A DNA stretch of 64,000 nucleotides, taken from positions 1-64,000 of the forward strand of contig NZ_LGSS01000014.1 of assembly GCF_001190785.1 (NCBI RefSeq). The letters run 5' to 3'. A model generated the notes under the pieces. The model searched no databases. It was given only the letters and a program-made list of their open reading frames with translations, and was not told where the DNA came from. Both the position numbers and the translations under genes were made by a program. Source of the DNA: Gottschalkia purinilytica. Lineage in GTDB: Bacteria > Bacillota > Clostridia > Tissierellales > Gottschalkiaceae. This document shows positions 28,498-36,698 of this stretch, in pieces (position 1 is the first letter of the stretch; every line of letters begins with the position of its first letter).

Positions 28498-30362
28498 GCA
28501 GGCATAATAAAGTAGATAGTTCTAATCAAAAAAGAAGATTTGGCGGTGGTATGGGCAAAGGAATACCTGGAGGTGGCGAAAAGGCTCGTGACTTTAAAGG
28601 TACAATGAAAAAATTGCTTAAATATTTAGGTGCTTATAAACTGTCAATATTTATTGTAGTAATATTTGCAGCAGCTAGTTCTGCATTTTCTATAGTAGGT
28701 CCAAAAATTTTAGGTAAAGCCACTACAAAAATATTTGAAGGTATAATGGGAAAAATCTCAGGTACTGGTACTGGAATAGATTTTAAATATATAGGAAATA
28801 TAGTTTTAGGTCTTCTAGCGTTATATATCCTTAGTTCGATATTTAGTTATATTCAAGGATGGATAATGTCTGGAGTATCAATGAAGGTAAGTTATCGTTT
28901 TAGAAAGGACATTTCTGAAAAGATTAATCGTATGCCTCTAAAATACTTTGACAGTACGAATCATGGAGAAGTATTATCACGTGTTACTAATGATATAGAT
29001 ACTGTCAGTCAAACACTTAATCAAAGTTTAACTCAAATTATTACGTCAGTAGCAACAGTAATCGGTGTTTTGATTATGATGTTTTCTATAAGTTGGGTTA
29101 TGACACTTGTAGCACTTTGTATAATACCTGTATCTATGATACTAATTATAGGTGTGGTAAAGAAATCACAAAAGTACTTTAAGCAACAACAAGATTATTT
29201 AGGAAATGTAAATGGCCATGTAGAAGAAATGTATGGTGGCCACACTGTAATGAAAGCCTTTAATGGAGAAGAAAAAAGTGTTGAAGAATTTGATGAACTA
29301 AATAATAAACTCTATGGTGTAGCATGGAAATCACAGTTCTTATCAGGTATGATGATGCCTATAATGAACTTTGTAAGTAACTTAGGATATGTGGCAGTAT
29401 GTATCTTGGGAGGATGGCTTACTGTAAAGAAAACTATAGAACTTGGAGATATTCAAGCTTTCATTCAATATGTACGTTCATTTACACAACCAATTTCACA
29501 ACTTGCGAATATATCTAACATACTTCAACAAACTGCTGCATCAGCAGAACGTGTATTTGAATTTTTAGCAGAGGAAGAGGAAGTTCCAGAGACTTCTAAT
29601 CCAATAAAACTTAAAGATGTAGATGGTAGTGTAGAATTTAAAAATGTTAGATTTGGATATAACTCTGATAAAATCGTTATTAATGATTTCTCAGCTTCTG
29701 TTAAGCCAGGTCAAAAGGTTGCAATTGTTGGACCTACTGGTGCAGGAAAAACTACTATAATTAAGCTTTTAATGCGCTTTTATGATGTAAACGAAGGAGC
29801 AATACTAGTTGATGGACACGATATAAGAGAGTTTACTCGTAATGATTTACGTTCAATGTTCGGTATGGTTTTACAAGATACTTGGCTTTATAACGGAAGT
29901 ATAATGGAAAATATACGTTATGGTCGTCTAGATGCAACAGATGAAGAAGTTATAGAAGCCGCAAAGGCTGCACACGTTGATAGCTTTGTTCATGCTTTGC
30001 CAGATGGATATAATATGGTTTTAAATGAAGAGGCATCAAATGTATCACAAGGACAGAAACAGTTAATCACTATTGCAAGAGCTATACTCGCAGATCCTAA
30101 GATTCTTATACTTGATGAAGCTACAAGTTCTGTTGATACTCGTACTGAGCTTCAAATTCAAAAAGCTATGGATAATCTTATGGAGAATAGAACAAGTTTT
30201 ATAATTGCTCATCGTTTATCAACGATTCGTGATGCTGACTTAATTCTTGTTATGGATAAGGGAGATATTATAGAGCAAGGAAATCACTATGATCTTCTTA
30301 AAAAAGGTGGTTTCTACGCTAATCTTTATAACAGTCAATTTGAAGAAAATCAGGCTAGTTAA
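28494..30362 (+). CDS. Heterodimeric ABC multidrug exporter subunit 2
   Basis: 622 residues. A Gly/Lys-rich N-terminus precedes six membrane helices and an ATPase domain with Walker A GPTGAGKTT, a changed signature VSQGQKQL and canonical Walker B ILILDEATSSVD with the catalytic Glu. Together with subunit 1 this gives one competent and one degenerate ATP site. The ATG overlaps the previous stop (ATGA), so translation is coupled. AAGGAGG lies within the end of subunit 1. Confidence 0.93.
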   Translation: MSRHNKVDSSNQKRRFGGGMGKGIPGGGEKARDFKGTMKKLLKYLGAYKLSIFIVVIFAAASSAFSIVGPKILGKATTKIFEGIMGKISGTGTGIDFKYIGNIVLGLLALYILSSIFSYIQGWIMSGVSMKVSYRFRKDISEKINRMPLKYFDSTNHGEVLSRVTNDIDTVSQTLNQSLTQIITSVATVIGVLIMMFSISWVMTLVALCIIPVSMILIIGVVKKSQKYFKQQQDYLGNVNGHVEEMYGGHTVMKAFNGEEKSVEEFDELNNKLYGVAWKSQFLSGMMMPIMNFVSNLGYVAVCILGGWLTVKKTIELGDIQAFIQYVRSFTQPISQLANISNILQQTAASAERVFEFLAEEEEVPETSNPIKLKDVDGSVEFKNVRFGYNSDKIVINDFSASVKPGQKVAIVGPTGAGKTTIIKLLMRFYDVNEGAILVDGHDIREFTRNDLRSMFGMVLQDTWLYNGSIMENIRYGRLDATDEEVIEAAKAAHVDSFVHALPDGYNMVLNEEASNVSQGQKQLITIARAILADPKILILDEATSSVDTRTELQIQKAMDNLMENRTSFIIAHRLSTIRDADLILVMDKGDIIEQGNHYDLLKKGGFYANLYNSQFEENQAS

Positions 30363-30417
30363 TAATAGTAAGATTGTTATAGCTTGAAAGAAAAAATAAA
30401 ATATTACTGACCTTTAA

Positions 30418-30452
30418 GAGAAGAGATAAATTTATTTCTTCTCTATATTTTT
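30418..30452 (+). terminator. Terminator of the MarR/ABC operon
   Basis: GAGAAGA pairs with TCTTCTC, followed by TATATTTTTT. Confidence 0.65.
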
Positions 30453-30556
30453 TAAAGAATATAGAGAGGAATTATCCATAACATTAGGATAGATTGATAA
30501 CATATAAAATATTTATAAATATAATAAATACTAATAAAGAAGACAATCTTATGATT

Positions 30557-30608
30557 AACATATCTATTTATATAATATAAATTCCTATATTATATAAATA
30601 GATATGTT
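30557..30608. repeat. Long perfect inverted repeat
   Basis: Two 23-bp arms (starting AACATATCTATTTATATAAT) with a 6-nt loop and no mismatch, in the 363-bp gap between the ABC operon and the lipoprotein gene. No T-run follows. TATAAT at 30608-30613 abuts the right arm, so it may be an operator or cruciform near a promoter. Confidence 0.8.
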
Positions 30609-30725
30609 ATAATTATTATTTATAAAAACAAATAATAATTTAAGAGAACAAAATATAAACAATAAAATATATAGTACTTTAAATATAGTTATACAATTAT
30701 ACTATTAAAGTAGGAGGTATTATTT

Positions 30726-31322
30726 ATGAAAAAGATATTAGTTAGTATACTAAGTTGTATGTTAATAATAGGATTATCAGCATGTTCAAATGGAGATTCT
30801 AAAAATGCTATAGAACAAGGAAAAACACAGATGAACAATAGGGAGTATGAAAAGGCAGCATCATCATTTCAGTTAGCGTTAAATAAAGATGAAAACAATA
30901 AAGAAGCTAAAGAGCTATTAGATAATGTTGATAAATATATAAATGCTAAAAAATCATTAGATAAGAATGATTTTGAAAAGGCAAAAAGATTGGTAGAAGG
31001 AATAAGTGATAAGTATGGTGATTCATCTATGAAAGAGGATGTTAATAAACTAAAAAATGATATAAAAAATGCTGAAAATATTACAAATAAAATGAATCAA
31101 AATATAGGAAACCTAAAAGATATGATTGGTGATGAAAAGTTTCAAGAGGCTAAGTCTATAATAAAAGAATTTAAGGGTAAGAAATTAAATGATAAACAGA
31201 AAGCTAAAGTAAAAGAAATAACAGAGAAAGTAGAAAATGGTGTAATTAAGATAACGATGGATAAAAAAGGTGCAGAAGATATACTAAAAAAACTAGAAGA
31301 AATAAAGTCAATGGGGAATTAG
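30726..31322 (+). CDS. Lipoprotein with TPR-like helical repeats
   Basis: 198 residues. A lipoprotein signal peptide ends in the lipobox LSAC (Cys20). Two helical TPR-like units follow (about 28-75), then a long charged helical region with a coiled-coil look. It is anchored to the outer face of the membrane. Role unknown; TPR lipoproteins usually scaffold protein complexes. AGGAGG stands 8-9 bases before the ATG. Confidence 0.8.
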   Translation: MKKILVSILSCMLIIGLSACSNGDSKNAIEQGKTQMNNREYEKAASSFQLALNKDENNKEAKELLDNVDKYINAKKSLDKNDFEKAKRLVEGISDKYGDSSMKEDVNKLKNDIKNAENITNKMNQNIGNLKDMIGDEKFQEAKSIIKEFKGKKLNDKQKAKVKEITEKVENGVIKITMDKKGAEDILKKLEEIKSMGN

Positions 31323-31493
31323 AAAATATTATACATTGATTTCAAATACAGATTAAGAATAGAATGAATTGGAATTCTTAATTATAATTGTCATAAGAGC
31401 TATATAATAAGTGATATGTGCGCATCATAAAAATAAGATTTACTATGGTAAAATATAAACTAATCTATTTATAAATAAAGGAGTGATTATTTT

Positions 31494-31877
31494 ATGGATT
31501 ATGAAATGCTTCATACTTGTATAAGAGTAATGGACTTAGAGAAATCTTTAAAGTTTTACAAAGAAGCAATAGGTCTAGTAGAGAAAAAAAGAATAGACTA
31601 TCCTGAACATAAGTTTACTTTAGTTTACTTAAGTGATGAATTAGGTCACTATGAATTAGAATTAACGTATAACTATAACCCAGATAAGCCTTATGAAATA
31701 GGAAATGGATTCAGTCATTTAGCAGTATCAGTAGATGACTTAGAAGGTTCTAGAGAAAGACATAAAGAAATGGGATATACTGTTACAGAATTAATGGGAC
31801 TTCCAGATAGTCCACCTAAATATTATTTTGTAACTGACCCAGATGGATATAGAGTAGAAGTTATAAGAGCTAGTTAA
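31494..31877 (+). CDS. gloA: Glyoxalase I (lactoylglutathione-lyase family)
   Basis: 127 residues. Two beta-alpha-beta-beta-beta modules of the VOC fold. The metal-ligand positions are visible as His (MLHTCIRVMDLEKSLKFY), Glu (YELELTYN), His (GFSHLAVSVDD) and Glu (GYRVEVI), as in Ni/Co-type enzymes. It detoxifies methylglyoxal via a thiol hemithioacetal. AAAGGAG precedes the ATG, and a 26-bp hairpin follows. Confidence 0.9.
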   Translation: MDYEMLHTCIRVMDLEKSLKFYKEAIGLVEKKRIDYPEHKFTLVYLSDELGHYELELTYNYNPDKPYEIGNGFSHLAVSVDDLEGSRERHKEMGYTVTELMGLPDSPPKYYFVTDPDGYRVEVIRAS

Positions 31878-31892
31878 TAAATTGAAGTTTAT

Positions 31893-31949
31893 TATAAATT
31901 ATAAAAGACTATGAAAATATCTAATTTTCATAGTCTTTTATAATTTATA
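31893..31949. terminator. Very long terminator hairpin
   Basis: Perfect 26-bp arms with a 5-nt loop. The inner part, AAAAGACTATGAAAAT, is repeated in the hairpin at 34663. The following 390 bp (31950-32339) hold only a small GATAAACAT/ATGTTTATC hairpin near 32130-32158. Confidence 0.85.
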
Positions 31950-32339
31950 CAAAACATTTAAACCTACATTAATTATTTGATATATTCATTTAAGAAAATA
32001 ATTAATTTTCAGTAACTGTTCACGCCTTTTCTTTATTTCTTACTCATTAATATTTAGTACTTGAACTAAACTATAAGACGAAACTAAGTAAATAGTTTTA
32101 CTAATATCTTTAGATACATATTCTTAAAATCGATAAACATATTAATTATGTTTATCATTTCAAATTTTCTCATAGAAGTAATTGATTAGAAAATAAGTTG
32201 AAGTTTTTATATAATTATATAAGCAATAGTTTTATTGTTTTAACAAGTAATACAATAGTAAATGCAGATTGAATAATTTGGGAATTTTGACTAAGATAAC
32301 TAGTTAGCTAGATTAACTATATGGGGGGAGAGGGTTAAT

Positions 32340-33407
32340 ATGATTCATCAAAAAGATAAAATGACACCTAAAGAAAGACTTCAAGCATACTTTAAAAAAG
32401 AAGAAGTAGATCGCTTACCATTTACAATATCTTTAGGTGAGCCAAGTGCCAAGTTTTTAGGAATATCTTCTTTTGATTATCATCACAAAGCAGATTCAAT
32501 AGTAGAAACAGAAGTATTTTGTTTTAATCGATTTGGACAAGATGGTATATCAGTTAGAACAGGATTACATGGGATAGCAGAAGCAATGGGAAGTAAGTTA
32601 TCTTTTGCTGAAAAAGGATTAGCAGCAGTAGAAATACCGTTTTTATCACTAGAAGAAAACTTTCAGAAACTTAGACCAGCTGATCCACATAAAGATGGAA
32701 GATTGCCCATGTTTTTGGAAGCAATAGAAAGACTACAGGAGAAACTTGGAGATGTGGTACCTATTAGCGCTGGATTACCAGGACCTTTTACAACCCTTAG
32801 CTCATTAAGAGGACCAGAGATTTTGATGAGAGATCTTCATACTCAGCCAGAGGTAGCTTTTAAATGGATGGATATTATAATGGAAAGTTTTTATGCTTAT
32901 ATTGATGAGGCAGCAAAGTTAGGAGTTGGATTTAACATTTCTGAACCTGTGGCATCACAATCACTAATTAGCCCTAGGATGTTTAGGACGTATGTAAAAC
33001 CTTATCTGAAAAAATGTGTAGATAGAATGATTGAAAAAAGTGGCAGAAAACCTTCACTTCATATCTGCGGACAGACACAAAAAATACTAAGAGATATGAC
33101 TGAAACTGGAGTAGGAACATTAAGCCTTGATAATGCTGTTGATATGGAAAAAGCAAAGATAGAAGTTGGAAATGACATTTGCTTATCAGGAAATGTAAAG
33201 CCTGTTGAAACGATACTTCATGGAACAAAAGAAGATATATTTAATGAGGTAAAAGATCTTGTTAAAAAACTTCATGATAATCCTAAAGGATATGTCATAG
33301 CACCTGGTTGTCAGTTGCCAATGACAATTACTTTAGAAAAGATAGATATGTATGCAGAAGCAGCACGTAAGTTTGGAAAGTTTCCTATAGAATTTGATTT
33401 AGATTAA
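32340..33407 (+). CDS. UroD-family corrinoid methyltransferase (MtaA/CmuA type)
   Basis: 355 residues with the uroporphyrinogen-decarboxylase fold. The zinc-binding HICGQT and later APGCQLP match the His-x-Cys ... Cys metal site of methylcobamide:CoM-type methyltransferases, not true heme-pathway UroD. It is followed by a corrinoid protein at 33486, which is the usual methyl carrier. No heme genes are nearby. The methyl donor and acceptor are unknown. Confidence 0.85.
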   Translation: MIHQKDKMTPKERLQAYFKKEEVDRLPFTISLGEPSAKFLGISSFDYHHKADSIVETEVFCFNRFGQDGISVRTGLHGIAEAMGSKLSFAEKGLAAVEIPFLSLEENFQKLRPADPHKDGRLPMFLEAIERLQEKLGDVVPISAGLPGPFTTLSSLRGPEILMRDLHTQPEVAFKWMDIIMESFYAYIDEAAKLGVGFNISEPVASQSLISPRMFRTYVKPYLKKCVDRMIEKSGRKPSLHICGQTQKILRDMTETGVGTLSLDNAVDMEKAKIEVGNDICLSGNVKPVETILHGTKEDIFNEVKDLVKKLHDNPKGYVIAPGCQLPMTITLEKIDMYAEAARKFGKFPIEFDLD

Positions 33408-33485
33408 ATCCTTTTAAGCGAATTATAGCTGTTTAAAAATTATAAATAGTTTACAAATAAAATTAATATAAGGGAGAAATATAAT

Positions 33486-34133
33486 ATGTTAAAAGAAAAT
33501 TTATTTAATGATATTAAAAAATCAGTGGTTGATATGGAGGAGCAAGCAGTAGTAGATCTGTGTAAAGAAGCTCTTGATAAAGGTATTCCTGCATATGAAA
33601 TAATAACAGATGCATTAATAAAAGGAATGGATGAAGTAAGTAGACTTTTTGAAGAAGAAGAATATTATCTTCCAGAAGTTCTAGTATGTTCAGATGCATT
33701 TAATAGTGGAATTGAGGTTGTAAAACCATATATTGATAAAAATAACGATGACAAACCTATAAAGGTAGTAATAGGAGTTGTTGAAGGAGATACTCATGAC
33801 ATTGGAAAGAACCTTGTAAAAATAATGATGCAATCATCAGGTTTTGAAGTTTATGATCTTGGAAGAGATGTACCACTTGATAAGTTTATAGAAAAAGCAG
33901 AGGAAGTAGAGGCAGATATAATAGGGATGTCAACATTAATGACTACGACAATGGAAGGCATGAAAATCGTAATAGATAAATTAGAAGAGAAAGGAATAAG
34001 AGATAAGTATAAGGTAATGATTGGAGGAGGTCCTATATCACAACATTTTGCCGACTCAATAGGGGCTGATCTTTATACTAAAGATGCAAATGAAGCTGCG
34101 AGAAAAGCAAGAGAATTAGTATGTGCTCTATAG
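33486..34133 (+). CDS. Corrinoid (B12-binding) methyl-carrier protein
   Basis: 215 residues. A helical cap domain (about 1-90) is followed by a Rossmann-like B12 domain with the DTHDIGKNL motif, whose His is the lower axial cobalt ligand, then STLMTTTMEGMK and GGGPIS. It belongs to the MtbC/MtmC-like family. It pairs with the methyltransferase 78 bp upstream. No reductive activase is encoded in the window. Confidence 0.92.
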   Translation: MLKENLFNDIKKSVVDMEEQAVVDLCKEALDKGIPAYEIITDALIKGMDEVSRLFEEEEYYLPEVLVCSDAFNSGIEVVKPYIDKNNDDKPIKVVIGVVEGDTHDIGKNLVKIMMQSSGFEVYDLGRDVPLDKFIEKAEEVEADIIGMSTLMTTTMEGMKIVIDKLEEKGIRDKYKVMIGGGPISQHFADSIGADLYTKDANEAARKARELVCAL

Positions 34134-34279
34134 TAAAAACTACATAACATTATTTACTTTTAGTTAATATATTTGTAGATAAATATATTTTACGTAATTG
34201 AAAATCAATATCACAAATGTTATTATAAAGTTAGTAAAATAATTTAGATATTTCGAACAAAGTAAGAGGAGAAATTGGT

Positions 34280-34657
34280 ATGTTAAAAAAGGGATTACTT
34301 ATAGTATTAGGCTTTATTTCTCTAGGTTTTGGCGTCATAGCTATATTAATACCTTTACTACCAACATTTCCGTTTCTAGTACTTACATCTCTATGTTTTA
34401 TAAAGGGCTCTGATAGGGTTAATGTATGGTTTGAAACTACTAAAGTTTATAAAAAACACTTAAAGCCTTTTAAAGAAAATAGAGGAATGACATTGAAAAC
34501 AAAACTAATAATACTTATATCAGTTTATATAGCATTAGGTGCTTTATTTATTGTCAAAGATATTTTACCTATGCGTATAGCTATAGTAATACTACTAATC
34601 ATTAAAACTATAGTATTTATAAGGATAAAAACAATTAAGGAAGATTCAATTCTATGA
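34280..34657 (+). CDS. DUF454 (YbaN-like) inner-membrane protein
   Basis: 125 residues with three membrane segments. The LGFGVIAILIPLLPTFPFLVLTSLCF segment is the family signature. Function unknown. AGAGGAG precedes the ATG, and a shared-stem terminator follows. Confidence 0.88.
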   Translation: MLKKGLLIVLGFISLGFGVIAILIPLLPTFPFLVLTSLCFIKGSDRVNVWFETTKVYKKHLKPFKENRGMTLKTKLIILISVYIALGALFIVKDILPMRIAIVILLIIKTIVFIRIKTIKEDSIL

Positions 34658-34662
34658 CAATA

Positions 34663-34699
34663 GTAAAAGACTATGAAAATTAAATTTTCATAGTCTTTT
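34663..34699. terminator. Bidirectional terminator, same stem as 31893
   Basis: TAAAAGACTATGAAAATT pairs with its complement. It sits between the convergent DUF454 gene and rsiV. The stem sequence is shared with the hairpin at 31893-31949. Confidence 0.85.
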
Positions 34700-34722
34700 A
34701 TAGTTTAATATAAGATATATGA

Positions 34723-35616
34723 TTATTTAATATATTCATTACCAACTAGAATATTAGAAATTACATCTGTAGGAATCACAAATTCTACAACTCCCATATA
34801 ACCAGGGGCTACATCATATTCGTTAAAGGAAATAACTAATTTCCCATCTTTATTTATATAGAAGTTTTGATCTTTAGCTATTTTTTCAAAAAGATCTATA
34901 GGTTCATCTTCTTTGTTGCCAGTGTCAACAAAATAAACTTTGCCTGTGTCTGATTTCATCTGTTCTTTCATTTGTTTCTTTATGTTTTCACTTATAACAT
35001 TTACATAACTATTGTTTTTAAATAGACTTGGTAAAGTTATTAGAATTTGATTTCTTTTATCAATAGTATCATATTTTATTTCTGTTGATGATGAAGCCAT
35101 AGTATTTGTAACATATCGTCCTACGGAAAGTATTCTTTCATTATCTGTTTTTACCTCATATCCTGCATCTAAACCTAAATTACCTTTTCCTTTTGACTTC
35201 AATTTTTCCATTTGAGTGATAAAGTCATCATATAACTTCTTATTTTCTTTAATATATTTTTCATTTAGGCTATTTTCTAAATCTTTATTTTCTAAATCAG
35301 ATATTTTAGGCACTTTTATGTTTGCTTCAAAATTATCTTCTTTTATATTATATTCTGTAAAGTTAACTACTTTCACTAAGCTTTTTATCACTGGAATTTC
35401 TGATAAAGCATTTGCAATAGGTGGACTAGTATTAACAGCACCTGTAAATATAATAGCTGAAGCAGCTATTGCACCAATTAATTTAAATTTATTATTTCTT
35501 TTCATATTTTTCTTTCCTCCACTTTTTAAAGATTTTCTTACTATAAAGTCCAATTCATCAGGAATAGGTGTATTCATATATTCTTTTTTCAATTCGTCTA
35601 GTTTTCTATTATTCAT
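34723..35616 (-). CDS. rsiV: RsiV-like anti-sigma factor (DUF3298)
   Basis: 297 residues. A cytoplasmic sigma-binding N-terminus (1-45) and one membrane helix (about 47-68) precede an extracytoplasmic domain that ends in a DUF3298-like region (ISFNEYDVAPGYMGVVEFVIP). In Bacillus and Clostridioides, RsiV binds lysozyme and is cleaved to release SigV. The gene overlaps the sigV transcript, 17 bp downstream of the sigV stop. Confidence 0.85.
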   Translation of the reverse strand: MNNRKLDELKKEYMNTPIPDELDFIVRKSLKSGGKKNMKRNNKFKLIGAIAASAIIFTGAVNTSPPIANALSEIPVIKSLVKVVNFTEYNIKEDNFEANIKVPKISDLENKDLENSLNEKYIKENKKLYDDFITQMEKLKSKGKGNLGLDAGYEVKTDNERILSVGRYVTNTMASSSTEIKYDTIDKRNQILITLPSLFKNNSYVNVISENIKKQMKEQMKSDTGKVYFVDTGNKEDEPIDLFEKIAKDQNFYINKDGKLVISFNEYDVAPGYMGVVEFVIPTDVISNILVGNEYIK

Positions 35617-35633
35617 ATTTTCACTCCTAAAGA

Positions 35634-36119
35634 TTAATCTTTCATACTTATACGCAATTTTTTAAGTGCAGAATATAGTCTAGTTTTTACGGTGCTTGTA
35701 TTTTCTTTCAATATATCTGCAATTTCTTCTATTTTTAAATCCTCAAAGTATCTAAGAATTACTATAATGCGATAATTAGGAGGTAAATTATCTAATTCTC
35801 TTTGCAAGTCTATATTTTCATAGACATCATCTACCCCGTGACTATAAACATCTAAAATTTCTTCACTTACTATATCAACTTTTTTTTGTTTTCTTAAAAA
35901 GTCTAAAGAAGTATTTACTATAATTCTATAAAACCATGTTTTTATATATTTAGGTTCTTTAAGTGAATTTAAAGATGTTACTGCTTTGTAGGTAGACTCT
36001 TGTACAATGTCTAAAGCATCATCAACATTTTTTACATAGCTATATGCTAGCCTATAGCAATTTTCTTTATTTTCTAAAATATAGTCTATAACTATTTTTT
36101 CTAAATCTTTTTTTCTCAT
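35634..36119 (-). CDS. sigV: ECF sigma factor, SigV-like
   Basis: 161 residues: sigma region 2 (YRLAYSYVKNVDDALDIVQESTYKAV) and region 4 (LDNLPPNYRIIVILRYFEDLKIEEIADIL ... TVKTRLYSALKKL) with no region 3, typical of ECF factors. It is encoded upstream of its RsiV-like antagonist. An ECF-type promoter lies just upstream, which suggests autoregulation. Targets in other species include peptidoglycan-modifying enzymes. Confidence 0.9.
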   Translation of the reverse strand: MRKKDLEKIVIDYILENKENCYRLAYSYVKNVDDALDIVQESTYKAVTSLNSLKEPKYIKTWFYRIIVNTSLDFLRKQKKVDIVSEEILDVYSHGVDDVYENIDLQRELDNLPPNYRIIVILRYFEDLKIEEIADILKENTSTVKTRLYSALKKLRISMKD

Positions 36120-36173
36120 AAGACCAAAGTACTCCTTTTTTAGATACGTATCATAATCACCTTATACTATATA

Positions 36174-36200
36174 GACGCATGAAAGTAATAAAAAGTTTTA
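36174..36200 (-). promoter_or_regulatory. Candidate SigV-type promoter of sigV-rsiV
   Basis: On the minus strand AAAACTTTTT (-35 like TGAAAC-TTT) is followed by CGTC (-10) at 36177-36174, with 17 nt between AAAAC and CGTC. The -35 and CGTC elements match the ECF SigV pattern in Bacillus. Confidence 0.6.
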
Positions 36201-36326
36201 AAGTTTTATAAAAAATTTAAAATTTTTAGTATATAAATTTATGCTATAATATTGACATGTTTTAGGTTTTTAAATGAAAATTTAATTTTAACGATTATAA
36301 TATCTGTTATTAAAGGAGCAGGGAAA

Positions 36327-36653
36327 ATGATTATATTACTCATTGGCATATTAGCTACAATATATAGTTTTAAAATTATGAGTGATAGTCTTACTAGCAA
36401 TAAGTTTTTTATCTCTAATAAGGCTTTGCCTGTATGTTCAATTCTGTTCCTTTTATCTTTTATAAGTACACAGATCGTATATAATTTTCTTTTATTAAAA
36501 ATACTTTTAAGTAATATTATTGTATCTATTTATAGATTTTATAGCTTATCAAATCACTTCATAATTTCACTGTATATTATTTTTTTCCTTAATGCTTTAA
36601 TTCTTGTTTTATATCATACCTTTAAGATAACAAAGATTTCTTTTGCAAGATAG
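36327..36653 (+). CDS. Small membrane protein upstream of secA2
   Basis: 108 residues from the ATG that follows AAAGGAGCAGG. Three hydrophobic helices; no recognised family. It ends 45 bp before the secA2 start, in the same direction and behind an extended -10 (TGCTATAAT) near 36240, so the two are probably co-transcribed. A role in accessory secretion is possible but unproven. Confidence 0.55.
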   Translation: MIILLIGILATIYSFKIMSDSLTSNKFFISNKALPVCSILFLLSFISTQIVYNFLLLKILLSNIIVSIYRFYSLSNHFIISLYIIFFLNALILVLYHTFKITKISFAR

Positions 36654-36698
36654 TTGAAATACTTATTGAAATTTGACTATTTGCAGGAGGGATTTATT

